A stretch of DNA of 64,000 nt from Clostridium sp. OF03-18AA (GTDB lineage Bacteria > Bacillota > Clostridia > Lachnospirales > Lachnospiraceae): NCBI RefSeq assembly GCF_003478035.1, contig NZ_QUEP01000009.1:69794-133793 (forward strand), written 5' to 3'. The notes beneath the pieces were generated by a model that made no database searches, was not told the DNA's origin, and saw only the letters and a program-made list of their open reading frames with translations. Shown here piece after piece: positions 9,438 through 18,029 of this stretch. Positions within the stretch are counted from its first letter, which is position 1; each line of letters starts with the position of its first letter. The position numbers and the translations under genes were made by a program.

Positions 9438-9488
9438 TAACTGTTCGGCAGGTCTGTGAACTAATTGTTCTGGTCTGCTGAACAATTA
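9438..9488. mobile_element. Mini derivative of the 133-bp palindromic element
   Basis: Inverted ends TAACTGTTCGGCAG (9438-9451) and CTGCTGAACAATTA (9475-9488) match the termini of the full-length copies at 11870 and 22038, but the internal hairpins are missing. AATAAG occurs on both flanks (9430-9435 and 9490-9495), a possible target duplication. It sits directly between MATE 2 and the LRR gene. Confidence 0.6.
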
Positions 9489-9507
9489 TAATAAGTGTAA
9501 CTGGAAT

Positions 9508-10488
9508 ATGGATGTTGAATTTGAATTTAAAGAGAAAAATGGGGGCGCTTGTGTGACAAAGCTTTTGGCACCAGGCGCCGTCTGCGTGGTACCGGAAAGT
9601 CTGGGCGGACTTCCGGTGACAGAGCTGGCAGACAAGGTATTTTCGGGGAGTACGGTGGAGAAAGTCTATCTACCGCGGACACTCACCCGGATCGGAAGAT
9701 ATGAATTTTATGGATGTGAGAAGCTTCAGGAGATCCATTTTTACGGGGCGCTCCGGGAAGTCGGCGGCGGCGTGTTTACGGGCTGCCGGAATATCAGGAG
9801 TCTGACTGTGCATATGGGGGTGGATGAAGAGTCGGCACTCAGGGATTTTGTGACGGAGATCAATGAGAGAGTCATAGTACATGTGTTTATACAGAGCGGA
9901 CAAAATCGAATGCAGGACGAGAGAGACACGGACTCTGCACGAACATCGCTGGCTTCAAGTACTTTTGAGGAAGAGAACGGGGAGATAGAGACTGCGCGTG
10001 TGATCTTCCCGGAATACTACGACGAGGCGGTGGAAAATACGCCCGCCAGGATCACGGTATCCAATATCCACGGTGCAGGGCAGAAGTATCGCTACTGTTT
10101 TGAGGGACGAAAATTCCGATTTGACAGGTATGATAAAATGTTTGTGTATGAAAAAGCAGAGGAATCGGTTCTCATGGCATCGAAGATCGCGGTGACCCGG
10201 CTGCAGTATCCGAAAGGACTGTGGGAGAGCGCGAAAAAGGAATATGAAAAGTTTCTTATGGAGAATCTTTATGAGGTACTTCTTGGAACTCTTGAGGACC
10301 CGGAGACCATAAAATGGATTGCGGGACAGTATTTAACACCGGAAAAGAATCCGCTGACGGTGGATAAGATGTCGGGGCTGATCACGGAGATCTCGAAAAA
10401 GCATCTGCCGGAGCTTTTGGGGATGTTTATGGAGATCCAGAGGAAGAAGTTTGGCGTAAAGAAGAAAAAGTTTGATTTTGATTTGTGA
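9508..10488 (+). CDS. BspA-type leucine-rich-repeat protein of the LRR-VWA-MoxR cluster
   Basis: A 326-residue cytoplasmic protein with no signal peptide or membrane segment. Residues 25-105 hold LRR_5/BspA-like repeats (LPVTELADKVFSGS, EKVYLPRTLTRIG, FYGCEKLQEIHFYG, FTGCRNIRSLTV). The remaining two thirds is unfamiliar, largely helical, and ends in a Lys-rich tail. BspA-type repeats usually mediate protein contacts. Only a weak ribosome site precedes ATG 9508, and the mini palindromic element lies 20 nt upstream, so the native leader may be altered. The stop is followed at once by the VWA gene's AGGAGG, suggesting joint translation. No catalytic function can be assigned. Confidence 0.8.
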   Translation: MDVEFEFKEKNGGACVTKLLAPGAVCVVPESLGGLPVTELADKVFSGSTVEKVYLPRTLTRIGRYEFYGCEKLQEIHFYGALREVGGGVFTGCRNIRSLTVHMGVDEESALRDFVTEINERVIVHVFIQSGQNRMQDERDTDSARTSLASSTFEEENGEIETARVIFPEYYDEAVENTPARITVSNIHGAGQKYRYCFEGRKFRFDRYDKMFVYEKAEESVLMASKIAVTRLQYPKGLWESAKKEYEKFLMENLYEVLLGTLEDPETIKWIAGQYLTPEKNPLTVDKMSGLITEISKKHLPELLGMFMEIQRKKFGVKKKKFDFDL

Positions 10489-10505
10489 GGAGGTCAGAAA
10501 TCGTC

Positions 10506-11870
10506 ATGAGAGAAGATGCGGCATGGTCGCCGATCCTGAGAGAGCAGGGCGCGCTGGAAGAACTGGCGGTGATCGGCGTTGAGATCATACGGAACGCGAG
10601 GAATGAGCTGTATCTTTCCATGCGGTTTCTCGACGTGGCCTTAAATGGTCTGTTCCCGGTGGCGGACAACAGCATCAAGGGAATCGGAACGGACGGAACC
10701 TTATTATCATTTGAGACAGGATACATCTGCGGCTGGTACCGGAGAAATCCTGTTTATGTAAACCGCATGATCCTGCACGAGACCTTCCACTGTCTTTTTG
10801 TCCACCCATGGTCGAGAAAAAAGCGGGCGGAGGAATACTGGAATCTGGCATGCGATATCGCTGTGGAGTCCTTGATCGACGGGATCCACAAGCCGTGCGT
10901 CCATCTGCCGATGTCCCCGGTGCGGGCGGAATTTTACGGACGTCTGAGGAAAAAGATCAAGGTACTGAACGCGGAGAGCATCTATCACACTATGCAGGAG
11001 ATGGAGCTTTCGGAGATCGAATATGAGCGGCTCTGCCGGGAATTCTGCCGGGACGATCATTCCAGATGGGAGAAAGAGGACGAGAAGAAATCTCCGAATC
11101 CCAACCGGAACCGAAAAAACGATTGGGATGACAAGCGGGAGAAGATGCAGGCGGAGATGGAGGCGTTTTCCAACGAGGCGGCGGATGACTCCAGGGAGCT
11201 GATGGATCAGCTGGCGGTGGAGAACCGGGAGCGGTACGATTACCGGAAATTTTTGCAGAAATTTTCGGTGCTGAAGGAGACAGTCCAGATCGATCCGGAT
11301 GCGTTCGACTATGTATTCTACAATTATGGCATGCAGTTATACGGAAATATGCCGTTGATCGAGCCCCTTGAGACGAAGGAAGTCCGGCGGATCGAGGATT
11401 TTGTGGTCGTTATCGACACTTCGATGTCATGTTCCGGGGAGCTGGTGAAGAAATTCCTGGAAGAGACCTACGGGGTGCTGGCCCAATCAGAGAGTTTCTT
11501 TAAGAAGGTCAATATCCATATTTTGCAGTGCGATGATAAAGTACGGCAGGATGTGAAGATCGAGAGCGAGGAAGACCTTCGGAATTACATGGACCACATG
11601 GAGCTTCACGGCATGGGTGGGACAGATTTCCGCCCGGCATTCCTGCATGTGGACCAGATGATCAAGGCGGGAAAATTCAGCAGGCTGCGGGGACTCCTCT
11701 ATTTTACGGATGGATATGGGACATTCCCGGTGAAAATGCCGCCCTACGACACGGCATTTGTGTTTATGCGGGACAATTACACCGACGCGGATGTTCCACC
11801 TTGGGCGATGAAGGTGATTCTGGACCCGGAGTCGATGGAGGACGTGGGGAAAATATTAGATGGAAAATAG
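10506..11870 (+). CDS. Metallopeptidase-like / VWA domain protein (DUF2201 type)
   Basis: A 454-residue soluble protein. The N-terminal part carries a zinc-peptidase-like HETFH at residues 91-95, followed by NLACDIAVESLIDG, as in the DUF2201 putative metallopeptidase domain. A charged linker (about 180-240) leads to a C-terminal von Willebrand A domain with MIDAS residues DTSMS at 304-308 and GGTDFRPAF further on. The start is ATG 10506, with AGGAGG 12 nt upstream; a GTG at 10485 overlapping the previous stop is a weaker alternative. VWA proteins of this kind work as adaptors for MoxR AAA+ ATPases, and one is encoded next. The stop codon's last base is the first base of the palindromic element. 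Confidence 0.88.
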   Translation: MREDAAWSPILREQGALEELAVIGVEIIRNARNELYLSMRFLDVALNGLFPVADNSIKGIGTDGTLLSFETGYICGWYRRNPVYVNRMILHETFHCLFVHPWSRKKRAEEYWNLACDIAVESLIDGIHKPCVHLPMSPVRAEFYGRLRKKIKVLNAESIYHTMQEMELSEIEYERLCREFCRDDHSRWEKEDEKKSPNPNRNRKNDWDDKREKMQAEMEAFSNEAADDSRELMDQLAVENRERYDYRKFLQKFSVLKETVQIDPDAFDYVFYNYGMQLYGNMPLIEPLETKEVRRIEDFVVVIDTSMSCSGELVKKFLEETYGVLAQSESFFKKVNIHILQCDDKVRQDVKIESEEDLRNYMDHMELHGMGGTDFRPAFLHVDQMIKAGKFSRLRGLLYFTDGYGTFPVKMPPYDTAFVFMRDNYTDADVPPWAMKVILDPESMEDVGKILDGK

Positions 11871-12002
11871 TAACTGTTCAGTAGGTCTGCGTATTTACTG
11901 CGCTGACTGTAAGAAAATTTAGAATGGAAGGCAAAAATCCTATCGGCATAGCCGATTTGGAATGGATTTTTGCGTGTAACTGTGGGGGTACTGAACAGTT
12001 AC
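11870..12002. mobile_element. 133-bp palindromic MITE-like element, copy A
   Basis: Perfect 14-bp terminal inverted repeats GTAACTGTTCAGTA (11870-11883) and TACTGAACAGTTAC (11989-12002). Inside are three hairpins: GTC-x-GCGTA.../TGCGC-x-GAC, GGCAAAAATCC/GGATTTTTGC, and nested in it ATCGGC-ATA-GCCGAT. The flanks GGAAAATA (11862-11869) and GGAAAGTA (12003-12010) form an 8-bp duplication with one mismatch. No coding capacity. It lies between the VWA and MoxR genes; removing it and one flank copy would restore an ordinary spacing of about 54 nt. Confidence 0.9.
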
Positions 12003-12065
12003 GGAAAGTAAAAGGTTTGACAGGCTGGTTCACGGACTGTAAAAATTATACCGGAGTAAAAAGAT

Positions 12066-13613
12066 ATGAACATCAAGCGTGCAAAACAGGAAATTAAAAA
12101 TACGATACAGGTGTATCTGACGAAGAACGCACACGGGGAATACGAGATCCCGTCCATGCGGCAGCGCCCGGTGCTGCTCATCGGTCCGCCAGGAATCGGA
12201 AAGACCCAGATCATGGAGCAGGTGGCGCGGGAGTGCGGGATCGGTCTCGTCTCCTACACGATCACACACCATACGAGACAGAGTGCCATCGGTCTCCCGT
12301 TTATCTCGGAGAAGACTTACAGTGGGAAGAATGTCCATGTGACGGAATATACCATGAGTGAGATCGTCGCGGCGATCTACAATAAGATCGAAGACACAGG
12401 ACTCTCCGAGGGACTTCTTTTCATCGATGAGATCAACTGCGTTTCCGAGACACTGGCCCCGGCCATGCTGCAGTTTTTGCAGTATAAGACTTTCGGAAAT
12501 CATAAGATCCCGGATGGCTGGATCATCGTGGCGGCAGGAAACCCGCCGGAATACAATAAATCCGTGCGGGAATTCGATATTGCGACCCTGGACCGCATCA
12601 AAAAGATTGATGTGGAGGCAGATTTTGAGGTCTGGAAGGAATACGCGAAACAGGCGGATATTCATCCGGCGATCCTGTCGTTCCTCACCGCAAAGCCGCA
12701 GTATTTTTACCAGGTGGAGACCACCGTGGACGGAAAAGTGTTCGCGACACCTCGTGGATGGGAAGACCTCTCCGGATTTTTGAAGGTCTGCGAGAAGGTG
12801 GGGCTTACCTGCGACCGGGAGGTTGTGGTACAGTATATCGAGCACCCGCGGATCGCGAAAGATTTTGCGAACTATCTGGAATTATATAAGAAGTATCAGG
12901 CGAGATACCAGATCGACGAGATCCTGGAAGGAAAGCGGGACGAGCACCTGATGGAACAGGCGGCGAAAGCGCCGTTTGATGAGAAGCTTTCGATCATCAG
13001 CCTGATTTTAGCGAAGCTCGATGTGGAGTTCAAGGCTTATGCGCAGAAAGAGGATTATCTGGAAGTGCTGTTTGGAGAGCTGAAAGCATTCAAGAGAAGC
13101 TTGGAAGGTAAAGCGGAGGCAGGAGAAACGATAGAGACAGTGCCGCAGACTCCGATCGCCATCTTTTCCCAGCAGATCGAGGCATTCACTGCAGTATCCG
13201 AGCAGAAACAGAAAGCCGGACTCCTCACGAGGGCGGAAAAGTATCGCTGTGCCGATATCACAGCGGCCATGAACCGGTATCTACAGACGGTGAAAGCAGA
13301 ACTGTTATCTGATGGCGGTGAGATATTCGATCGGTTCCGGGAGATGTTTGGCGAAGAACGGACAGAACTGGAAAATCTGTGTGCCCATGCCGGACAGGCG
13401 CTGGAGTACGCCTTTGATTTCATGGAAGGAACCTTCGGCAGCAGTCAGGAGATGGTGGTGTTTATCACGGAACTCAACTCCAGCGCCCCGGCAGTGCGGT
13501 TCTTACAGGAGAATGAGTGCGAACGGTATTATGAATACAATAAAAATCTATTGTTTGATGAAAAACGGGCAGATATTTTGAGCCGGTTGGACAGATTGGG
13601 AGCATTCTTTTAA
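12066..13613 (+). CDS. MoxR-type AAA+ ATPase
   Basis: A 515-residue AAA+ ATPase. Walker A GPPGIGKT spans residues 40-47, Walker B LLFIDEIN lies near 120, and the sensor-1 region VAAGNPPEYN follows, with an arginine-containing DIATLDRIKKI segment. The first 290 residues match MoxR/AAA_5 ATPases, which remodel or activate partner proteins together with VWA co-factors. The C-terminal 220 residues are helical and unfamiliar. CCGGAG lies 9 nt before ATG 12066. Its neighbour is a VWA/metallopeptidase-like gene, the usual partner arrangement, here with an extra LRR protein. Confidence 0.92.
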   Translation: MNIKRAKQEIKNTIQVYLTKNAHGEYEIPSMRQRPVLLIGPPGIGKTQIMEQVARECGIGLVSYTITHHTRQSAIGLPFISEKTYSGKNVHVTEYTMSEIVAAIYNKIEDTGLSEGLLFIDEINCVSETLAPAMLQFLQYKTFGNHKIPDGWIIVAAGNPPEYNKSVREFDIATLDRIKKIDVEADFEVWKEYAKQADIHPAILSFLTAKPQYFYQVETTVDGKVFATPRGWEDLSGFLKVCEKVGLTCDREVVVQYIEHPRIAKDFANYLELYKKYQARYQIDEILEGKRDEHLMEQAAKAPFDEKLSIISLILAKLDVEFKAYAQKEDYLEVLFGELKAFKRSLEGKAEAGETIETVPQTPIAIFSQQIEAFTAVSEQKQKAGLLTRAEKYRCADITAAMNRYLQTVKAELLSDGGEIFDRFREMFGEERTELENLCAHAGQALEYAFDFMEGTFGSSQEMVVFITELNSSAPAVRFLQENECERYYEYNKNLLFDEKRADILSRLDRLGAFF

Positions 13614-13735
13614 AGAAATGTGGATCTGAAAAATCCTTAAAGACAGGATTTGCAAAATAAGTATATAAAATAGGGTTGTGCTTACGGAATCATGTGAGCA
13701 TGTGTTAAAGAGAAATTGGAAAGGAAAATTATCAT

Positions 13736-14608
13736 ATGGAATACGAAGGAACCGTATACCGCCCGCCGAGCGAGGCGAGAAGCTTAATTATTCAGGTGAC
13801 TGTGGGCTGTGCCCATAACCGGTGCACCTTCTGCAACATGTACCGGGTGAAAAAATTCCGAGTGCGGACAAAAGAAGAGATCATGAAGGATCTGGACGAA
13901 TGCCGCGATTATTACGGACCGTATGTCAGCCGTGTATTCTTTGCGGACGGTGATGCACTGGTGGTAAAGACAGAACTTCTTTTAGAGCTTTTAGCCTATG
14001 TCCACAAAAATTTCCCGTATGTGGAGCGGATCACCTCCTACGGGACTGCAAAGGATGTTCTGGCAAAGTCTGAGGAAGATTTAAAAGCCTTAGCGGCAGC
14101 AGGACTCGAGATGGTCTATATCGGAGCGGAATCCGGCGATGACCGTGTTCTGGAGCATATCCATAAGGATGTGACGGCGGCCCAGATTGCGGCGGCGGGA
14201 CAGAAATTGAAGCGCTGCGGCATCAAGACTTCTGTGACGCTGATCTCCGGCCTCGGTGGAAGAAAAGGGATCCGGGAACATGCCATCAAGTCGGCGGAGC
14301 TGATCAATCAGATGAATCCGGAGTATGCCTCCTTCCTGACATTGCGCCTCTATGAGGGGACCCAGATGAATGAGGAAGTAAAACGCGGGGAGATGGAGCT
14401 TATCACCCCGGACGAGATCGTGGAGGAAATGGAGCTGTTTTTAACACACATTGATTCTCCCGGAACGATCTTCCGGACAAACCACGCGTCCAACTATGTA
14501 GTGCTTGCGGGAACTTTTAACGAAGATATTCCGAAAATGCTGGCACAACTGGAGGACGCAAAGAAAAGACAGCGTTACCGCCTTGAAGAATGGCGCAGAC
14601 ATATTTAA
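13736..14608 (+). CDS. Radical SAM protein with CX4CX2C cluster motif
   Basis: A 290-residue radical SAM-like protein. The cluster motif is C25-x4-C30-x2-C33 (GCAHNRCTFCNMY), one residue longer than the canonical CX3CX2C. The rest fits the partial TIM barrel: FFADGDALV, TSYGTAKDVL, GLEMVYIGAESGDD and TSVTLISGLGG. No B12-binding, TRAM or SPASM domain is present. GAAAGGAAAA precedes ATG 13736. It lies upstream of the anaerobic reductase genes but has its own downstream hairpin. The reaction is unknown. Confidence 0.88.
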   Translation: MEYEGTVYRPPSEARSLIIQVTVGCAHNRCTFCNMYRVKKFRVRTKEEIMKDLDECRDYYGPYVSRVFFADGDALVVKTELLLELLAYVHKNFPYVERITSYGTAKDVLAKSEEDLKALAAAGLEMVYIGAESGDDRVLEHIHKDVTAAQIAAAGQKLKRCGIKTSVTLISGLGGRKGIREHAIKSAELINQMNPEYASFLTLRLYEGTQMNEEVKRGEMELITPDEIVEEMELFLTHIDSPGTIFRTNHASNYVVLAGTFNEDIPKMLAQLEDAKKRQRYRLEEWRRHI

Positions 14609-14630
14609 GTAAGAAGAGCAGAGAAAACAG

Positions 14631-14680
14631 TCCCGCGGGCTTTCTGGACGCTTAAAACGGCAGAAAAATGGCTCGCGGGA
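14631..14680 (+). terminator. Hairpin after the radical SAM gene
   Basis: TCCCGCGGGC (14631-14640) pairs with GCTCGCGGGA (14671-14680), ten base pairs including one G-U. Followed by TATGCCTTTTC, so terminator activity is plausible. Confidence 0.5.
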
Positions 14681-14748
14681 TATGCCTTTTCAGGGCTTTC
14701 CGGAACGATCCCGGAGGGGACTCTTCTTGTAGATTGTATTCAAAAAAC

Positions 14749-14795
14749 AACAATATATAGTTTTGAATCATGAATTTTTCACCATATATATGGTT
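14749..14795 (+). promoter_or_regulatory. Tandem NrdR boxes upstream of nrdDG
   Basis: Two AT-rich palindromes: AACAATATATAGTTTT (14749-14764) and CACCATATATATGGTT (14780-14795, with a perfect inner dyad ACCATATATATGGT). Their centres are 31 bp apart, three helical turns, which is the known spacing of NrdR repressor box pairs, and the cores resemble the consensus ACACTATATATAGTGT. The downstream operon is a ribonucleotide reductase, NrdR's usual target. Confidence 0.8.
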
Positions 14796-14826
14796 TTGGT
14801 ATATCATATTTATATAGCAGTACTCC

Positions 14827-14855
14827 TTGCAATCCGGGAACAATACAGTTATAAT
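14827..14855 (+). promoter_or_regulatory. Promoter candidate for nrdDG
   Basis: TTGCAA (14827-14832), 17-nt spacer, TATAAT (14850-14855). It lies 32 nt downstream of the second NrdR box and implies a leader of about 325 nt. That leader contains hairpins GTTCTCGC/GCGGGAAC (about 14863-14898) and GACCGCC/GGCGG (about 14908-14935); I recognise no riboswitch class in it. Confidence 0.6.
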
Positions 14856-15189
14856 AGAATCGTTCTCGCGTGAGTGACTAAAAATAACGTGGCGGGAACA
14901 TGACATGACCGCCTTAAGAGACTCGTGGCGGCAGGTCCGACAGATCAATCATAAAATATCTAAATCAGATAAAATTTCTGTATAATTCTGAAAAAAACAA
15001 ACTGTATATACAACCAAGAAAACTATCAGCAACTGAAATGTACATGCCTGAGGCCGGCCAGTAAATGCGCGGACCTGTAGGTCAGCTGTGTTTTTTAGCA
15101 GAATAGACAGAAGAGAAAAACAGGCAACGGCAGTTGTGCGTAAAGCGGACAATTCTGCCAACACAATGAAATGAAACGGGGAATCAGGG

Positions 15190-17379
15190 ATGAAGATCAT
15201 CAAAAGAAACGGAGCGGAGGAAAGTTTTGACACGCTCAAGATCGTGAATGCGGTCCAGAAGGCATGCAACGCCACAGAAAATGCCTATCTGGCACCGGAA
15301 CAGCTTACGGATATCGCGGATTATGTAGAGTACAAGTGCAATAAGCTGGGACGTGCGGTGTCCGTAGAAGAGATCCAGGATATGGTCGAGAACCAGTTGA
15401 TGGCGATCGGTGCTTTTGCGATCGCAAAAAATTATGTGCGCTACCGCTATGACCGCTCTCTGGTGCGGAAAGCAAATACGACGGACAACCGGATCCTGTC
15501 CCTGATCGAGTGCAACAACGAAGAGGTTATGCAGGAAAATTCCAACAAGAATCCGACGGTCAACAGCGTACAGCGTGACTATATGGCTGGCGAAGTCAGC
15601 AAGGATCTCACGAGAAGACTTCTTCTTCCGGAAGATATTGTTGAGGCGGATAAGCAGGGAATCATCCACTTCCATGACTCCGACTATTTTGCACAGCATA
15701 TGCACAACTGCGATCTTGTAAACCTGGAGGATATGCTGCAGAACGGCACCGTGATCAGCGAGACATTGATCGAGCGCCCGCACAGCTTCTCCACAGCCTG
15801 CAACATCGCGACCCAGATCATCGCCCAGGTTGCCAGCAACCAGTATGGCGGACAGAGCATCAGCCTTGCGCATCTCGCTCCGTTCGTTCAGGTATCGAGA
15901 GTGAAGATCCGTCAGGAAGTGATCGGCGAGATGAAGGATCTTGGAATTGCTGTGACAGAGGATCAGATCGATAAGCTCACGGAGGAGCGTCTCCGCAGAG
16001 AGATCACGAAGGGAATCCAGACGATCCAGTATCAGGTCGTAACACTCCTCACCACAAACGGACAGGCACCGTTCGTTACCGTTTACATGTACCTCGACGA
16101 GGCGAAGAATCCGCAGGAGAAAAAAGACCTTGCGATGATCATCGAGGAGACCTTAAAACAGAGATATCTCGGCGTTAAGAATGAAGCTGGCGTATGGATC
16201 ACACCGGCATTCCCGAAGCTGATCTATGTGCTCGATGAGGACAATATCACTCCGGATGCGCCGTATTACTATTTGACAGAGCTTGCGGCAAAATGTACTG
16301 CAAAGCGCATGGTTCCGGATTATATCTCCGCGAAGAAGATGCGGGAGTTAAAGGGCGATGTGTATACATGCATGGGCTGCCGTTCCTTCCTGACCCCGGA
16401 CCGTTCCTATGTAAAAGGAAACCTTGCGAATGCAGGAAACTACCGGGAAGGCGAGCGCAAGTATTATGGGCGCTTCAATCAGGGCGTTGTGACGGTAAAC
16501 CTTGTTGATATCGGACTCAGCGCAAGAAAAGACATGAACAGGTTCTGGGAGATCTTTGATGAGAGAATGGAACTCTGCCACCGCGCAATGCGCTGCCGCC
16601 ACGAGAGATTAAAGGGAACTCTATCCGACGCGGCTCCGATCCTCTGGCAGTATGGCGCTCTTGCCCGCTTAAAGAAAGGTGAGACCATCGACAAGCTCCT
16701 CTATGACGGATATTCCACACTTTCTCTGGGATATGCAGGCCTGTGGGAATGTGTATACAGCTTAATTGAGAAGAAATTAACTGAGCCGGAAGGAAAGAAA
16801 CTTGGTCTTGAGATCATGCAGAAGTTAAATGACTACTGCACGAAGTGGAAAGAGGCGGAGAATATCGATTACAGCATCTATGGAACCCCGCTGGAGTCCA
16901 CAACTTACTCTTTTGCGAAGAGTCTCCAGAGACGTTTCGGTATCGTAAAGGGCGTAACCGACAGAAACTACATCACGAACAGCTACCATGTGCATGTAAC
17001 GGAACCGATCGACGCCTTCAGTAAGTTAAAATTAGAGTCTGAATTTCAGGCACTGTCCCCGGGCGGAGCGATCAGCTACGTGGAAGTTCCGAACATGCAG
17101 GATAATATCCCGGCTGTTCTTCAGGTCATCCGCTACATCTATGACAATATCATGTACGCGGAGTTAAATACGAAGAGCGATTACTGTCAGGTATGCGGCT
17201 ACGACGGCGAGATCAGGATCATCGAGGATGACGGAAAGCTCGTATGGGAATGCCCGCATTGCGGAAACCGTGACCAGAGCAAGCTCAACGTTGCAAGACG
17301 TACCTGCGGATACATCGGAACACAGTTCTGGAATCAGGGCAGAACACAGGAAATTAAGGAAAGGGTACTGCACCTGTAA
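15190..17379 (+). CDS. nrdD: Anaerobic ribonucleoside-triphosphate reductase
   Basis: Class III, oxygen-sensitive glycyl-radical enzyme that makes dNTPs from NTPs. It has 729 residues. An N-terminal ATP-cone (about 1-90, starting MKIIKRNGAEESFD) gives allosteric control. The core includes HDSDYFAQHMHNC and QSISLAHLAPFV. Near the C-terminus is a zinc site (CQVCGYDG...CPHCGNRD) and the glycyl-radical motif RTCGYIG, with the radical Gly at about residue 707. nrdG overlaps its stop by one base. Regulation by NrdR is supported by the upstream boxes. Confidence 0.98.
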   Translation: MKIIKRNGAEESFDTLKIVNAVQKACNATENAYLAPEQLTDIADYVEYKCNKLGRAVSVEEIQDMVENQLMAIGAFAIAKNYVRYRYDRSLVRKANTTDNRILSLIECNNEEVMQENSNKNPTVNSVQRDYMAGEVSKDLTRRLLLPEDIVEADKQGIIHFHDSDYFAQHMHNCDLVNLEDMLQNGTVISETLIERPHSFSTACNIATQIIAQVASNQYGGQSISLAHLAPFVQVSRVKIRQEVIGEMKDLGIAVTEDQIDKLTEERLRREITKGIQTIQYQVVTLLTTNGQAPFVTVYMYLDEAKNPQEKKDLAMIIEETLKQRYLGVKNEAGVWITPAFPKLIYVLDEDNITPDAPYYYLTELAAKCTAKRMVPDYISAKKMRELKGDVYTCMGCRSFLTPDRSYVKGNLANAGNYREGERKYYGRFNQGVVTVNLVDIGLSARKDMNRFWEIFDERMELCHRAMRCRHERLKGTLSDAAPILWQYGALARLKKGETIDKLLYDGYSTLSLGYAGLWECVYSLIEKKLTEPEGKKLGLEIMQKLNDYCTKWKEAENIDYSIYGTPLESTTYSFAKSLQRRFGIVKGVTDRNYITNSYHVHVTEPIDAFSKLKLESEFQALSPGGAISYVEVPNMQDNIPAVLQVIRYIYDNIMYAELNTKSDYCQVCGYDGEIRIIEDDGKLVWECPHCGNRDQSKLNVARRTCGYIGTQFWNQGRTQEIKERVLHL

Positions 17380-17930
17380 TGAATTACGGAGAGATCAAAA
17401 CATGTGATATTGCAAACGGTGAGGGAGTCCGCGTGTCCCTTTTCGTGTCCGGCTGTACACATCACTGTAAAAATTGCTTTAATGATGTGGCGTGGGATTT
17501 CGGATACGGAAAGCCGTTTACGGAAGAGACGGAAGAAATGTTATTAAAGGCGCTGGAGCCGGATTTTGTGGATGGATTATCGCTTCTTGGCGGAGAACCC
17601 TTTGAACCGGAGAACCAGCGGGCACTTCTCCCGTTCTTAAAGAAAGTGCGCGAGAGATTCCCGAAGAAAAATATCTGGTGCTATACCGGTTATCTTTTCG
17701 ATAAAGAGCTTCTCGGTGAGAGCCGGGCGAGATGCGAGTGTACCGATGAGATGTTAAGTCTGATCGACGTTCTCGTGGACGGCGAGTTTGTCCAGGAGCT
17801 CTACAGCGTAGCACTGGCATTCCGCGGTTCGGAGAACCAGAGGATCATCGATGTGAAAAAGTCTCTGGAAACAGGGGAGATCGTCTGGCATGCTCTGATG
17901 AGCCGGGGGATCTCGATGAAGTTTAATTAA
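17379..17930 (+). CDS. nrdG: Anaerobic ribonucleotide reductase activating protein
   Basis: Radical SAM activase that installs the glycyl radical on NrdD. It has 183 residues and the canonical CX3CX2C motif C26-THH-C30-KN-C33, followed by DVAWDFGYGKPF and the GGEPF motif that contacts SAM (LSLLGGEPFEPEN). It starts at the ATG overlapping the nrdD stop (TAATG), so the two are translationally coupled. A strong terminator follows. Confidence 0.97.
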   Translation: MNYGEIKTCDIANGEGVRVSLFVSGCTHHCKNCFNDVAWDFGYGKPFTEETEEMLLKALEPDFVDGLSLLGGEPFEPENQRALLPFLKKVRERFPKKNIWCYTGYLFDKELLGESRARCECTDEMLSLIDVLVDGEFVQELYSVALAFRGSENQRIIDVKKSLETGEIVWHALMSRGISMKFN

Positions 17931-17961
17931 AATATGAAGACAGATCGAATATAAAGGAAAG

Positions 17962-18029
17962 ATCCGGCAGTTGGGTTGTTTTACAGGGATTTTTGATTCT
18001 GTAAGACAACTTGACTGCCGGATTTTTTT
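17962..18029 (+). terminator. Terminator of the nrdDG operon
   Basis: ATCCGGCAG plus an extended arm (17962-17986) pairs with CTGTAAGACAAC...CTGCCGGAT (about 17999-18023), followed by seven T residues. Strong Rho-independent terminator. Confidence 0.88.

Noticed and set aside
14652..14948. 98-codon minus-strand ORF in the nrdDG upstream region
   Set aside because: It runs through the NrdR boxes and promoter, has non-coding composition and no ribosome site.
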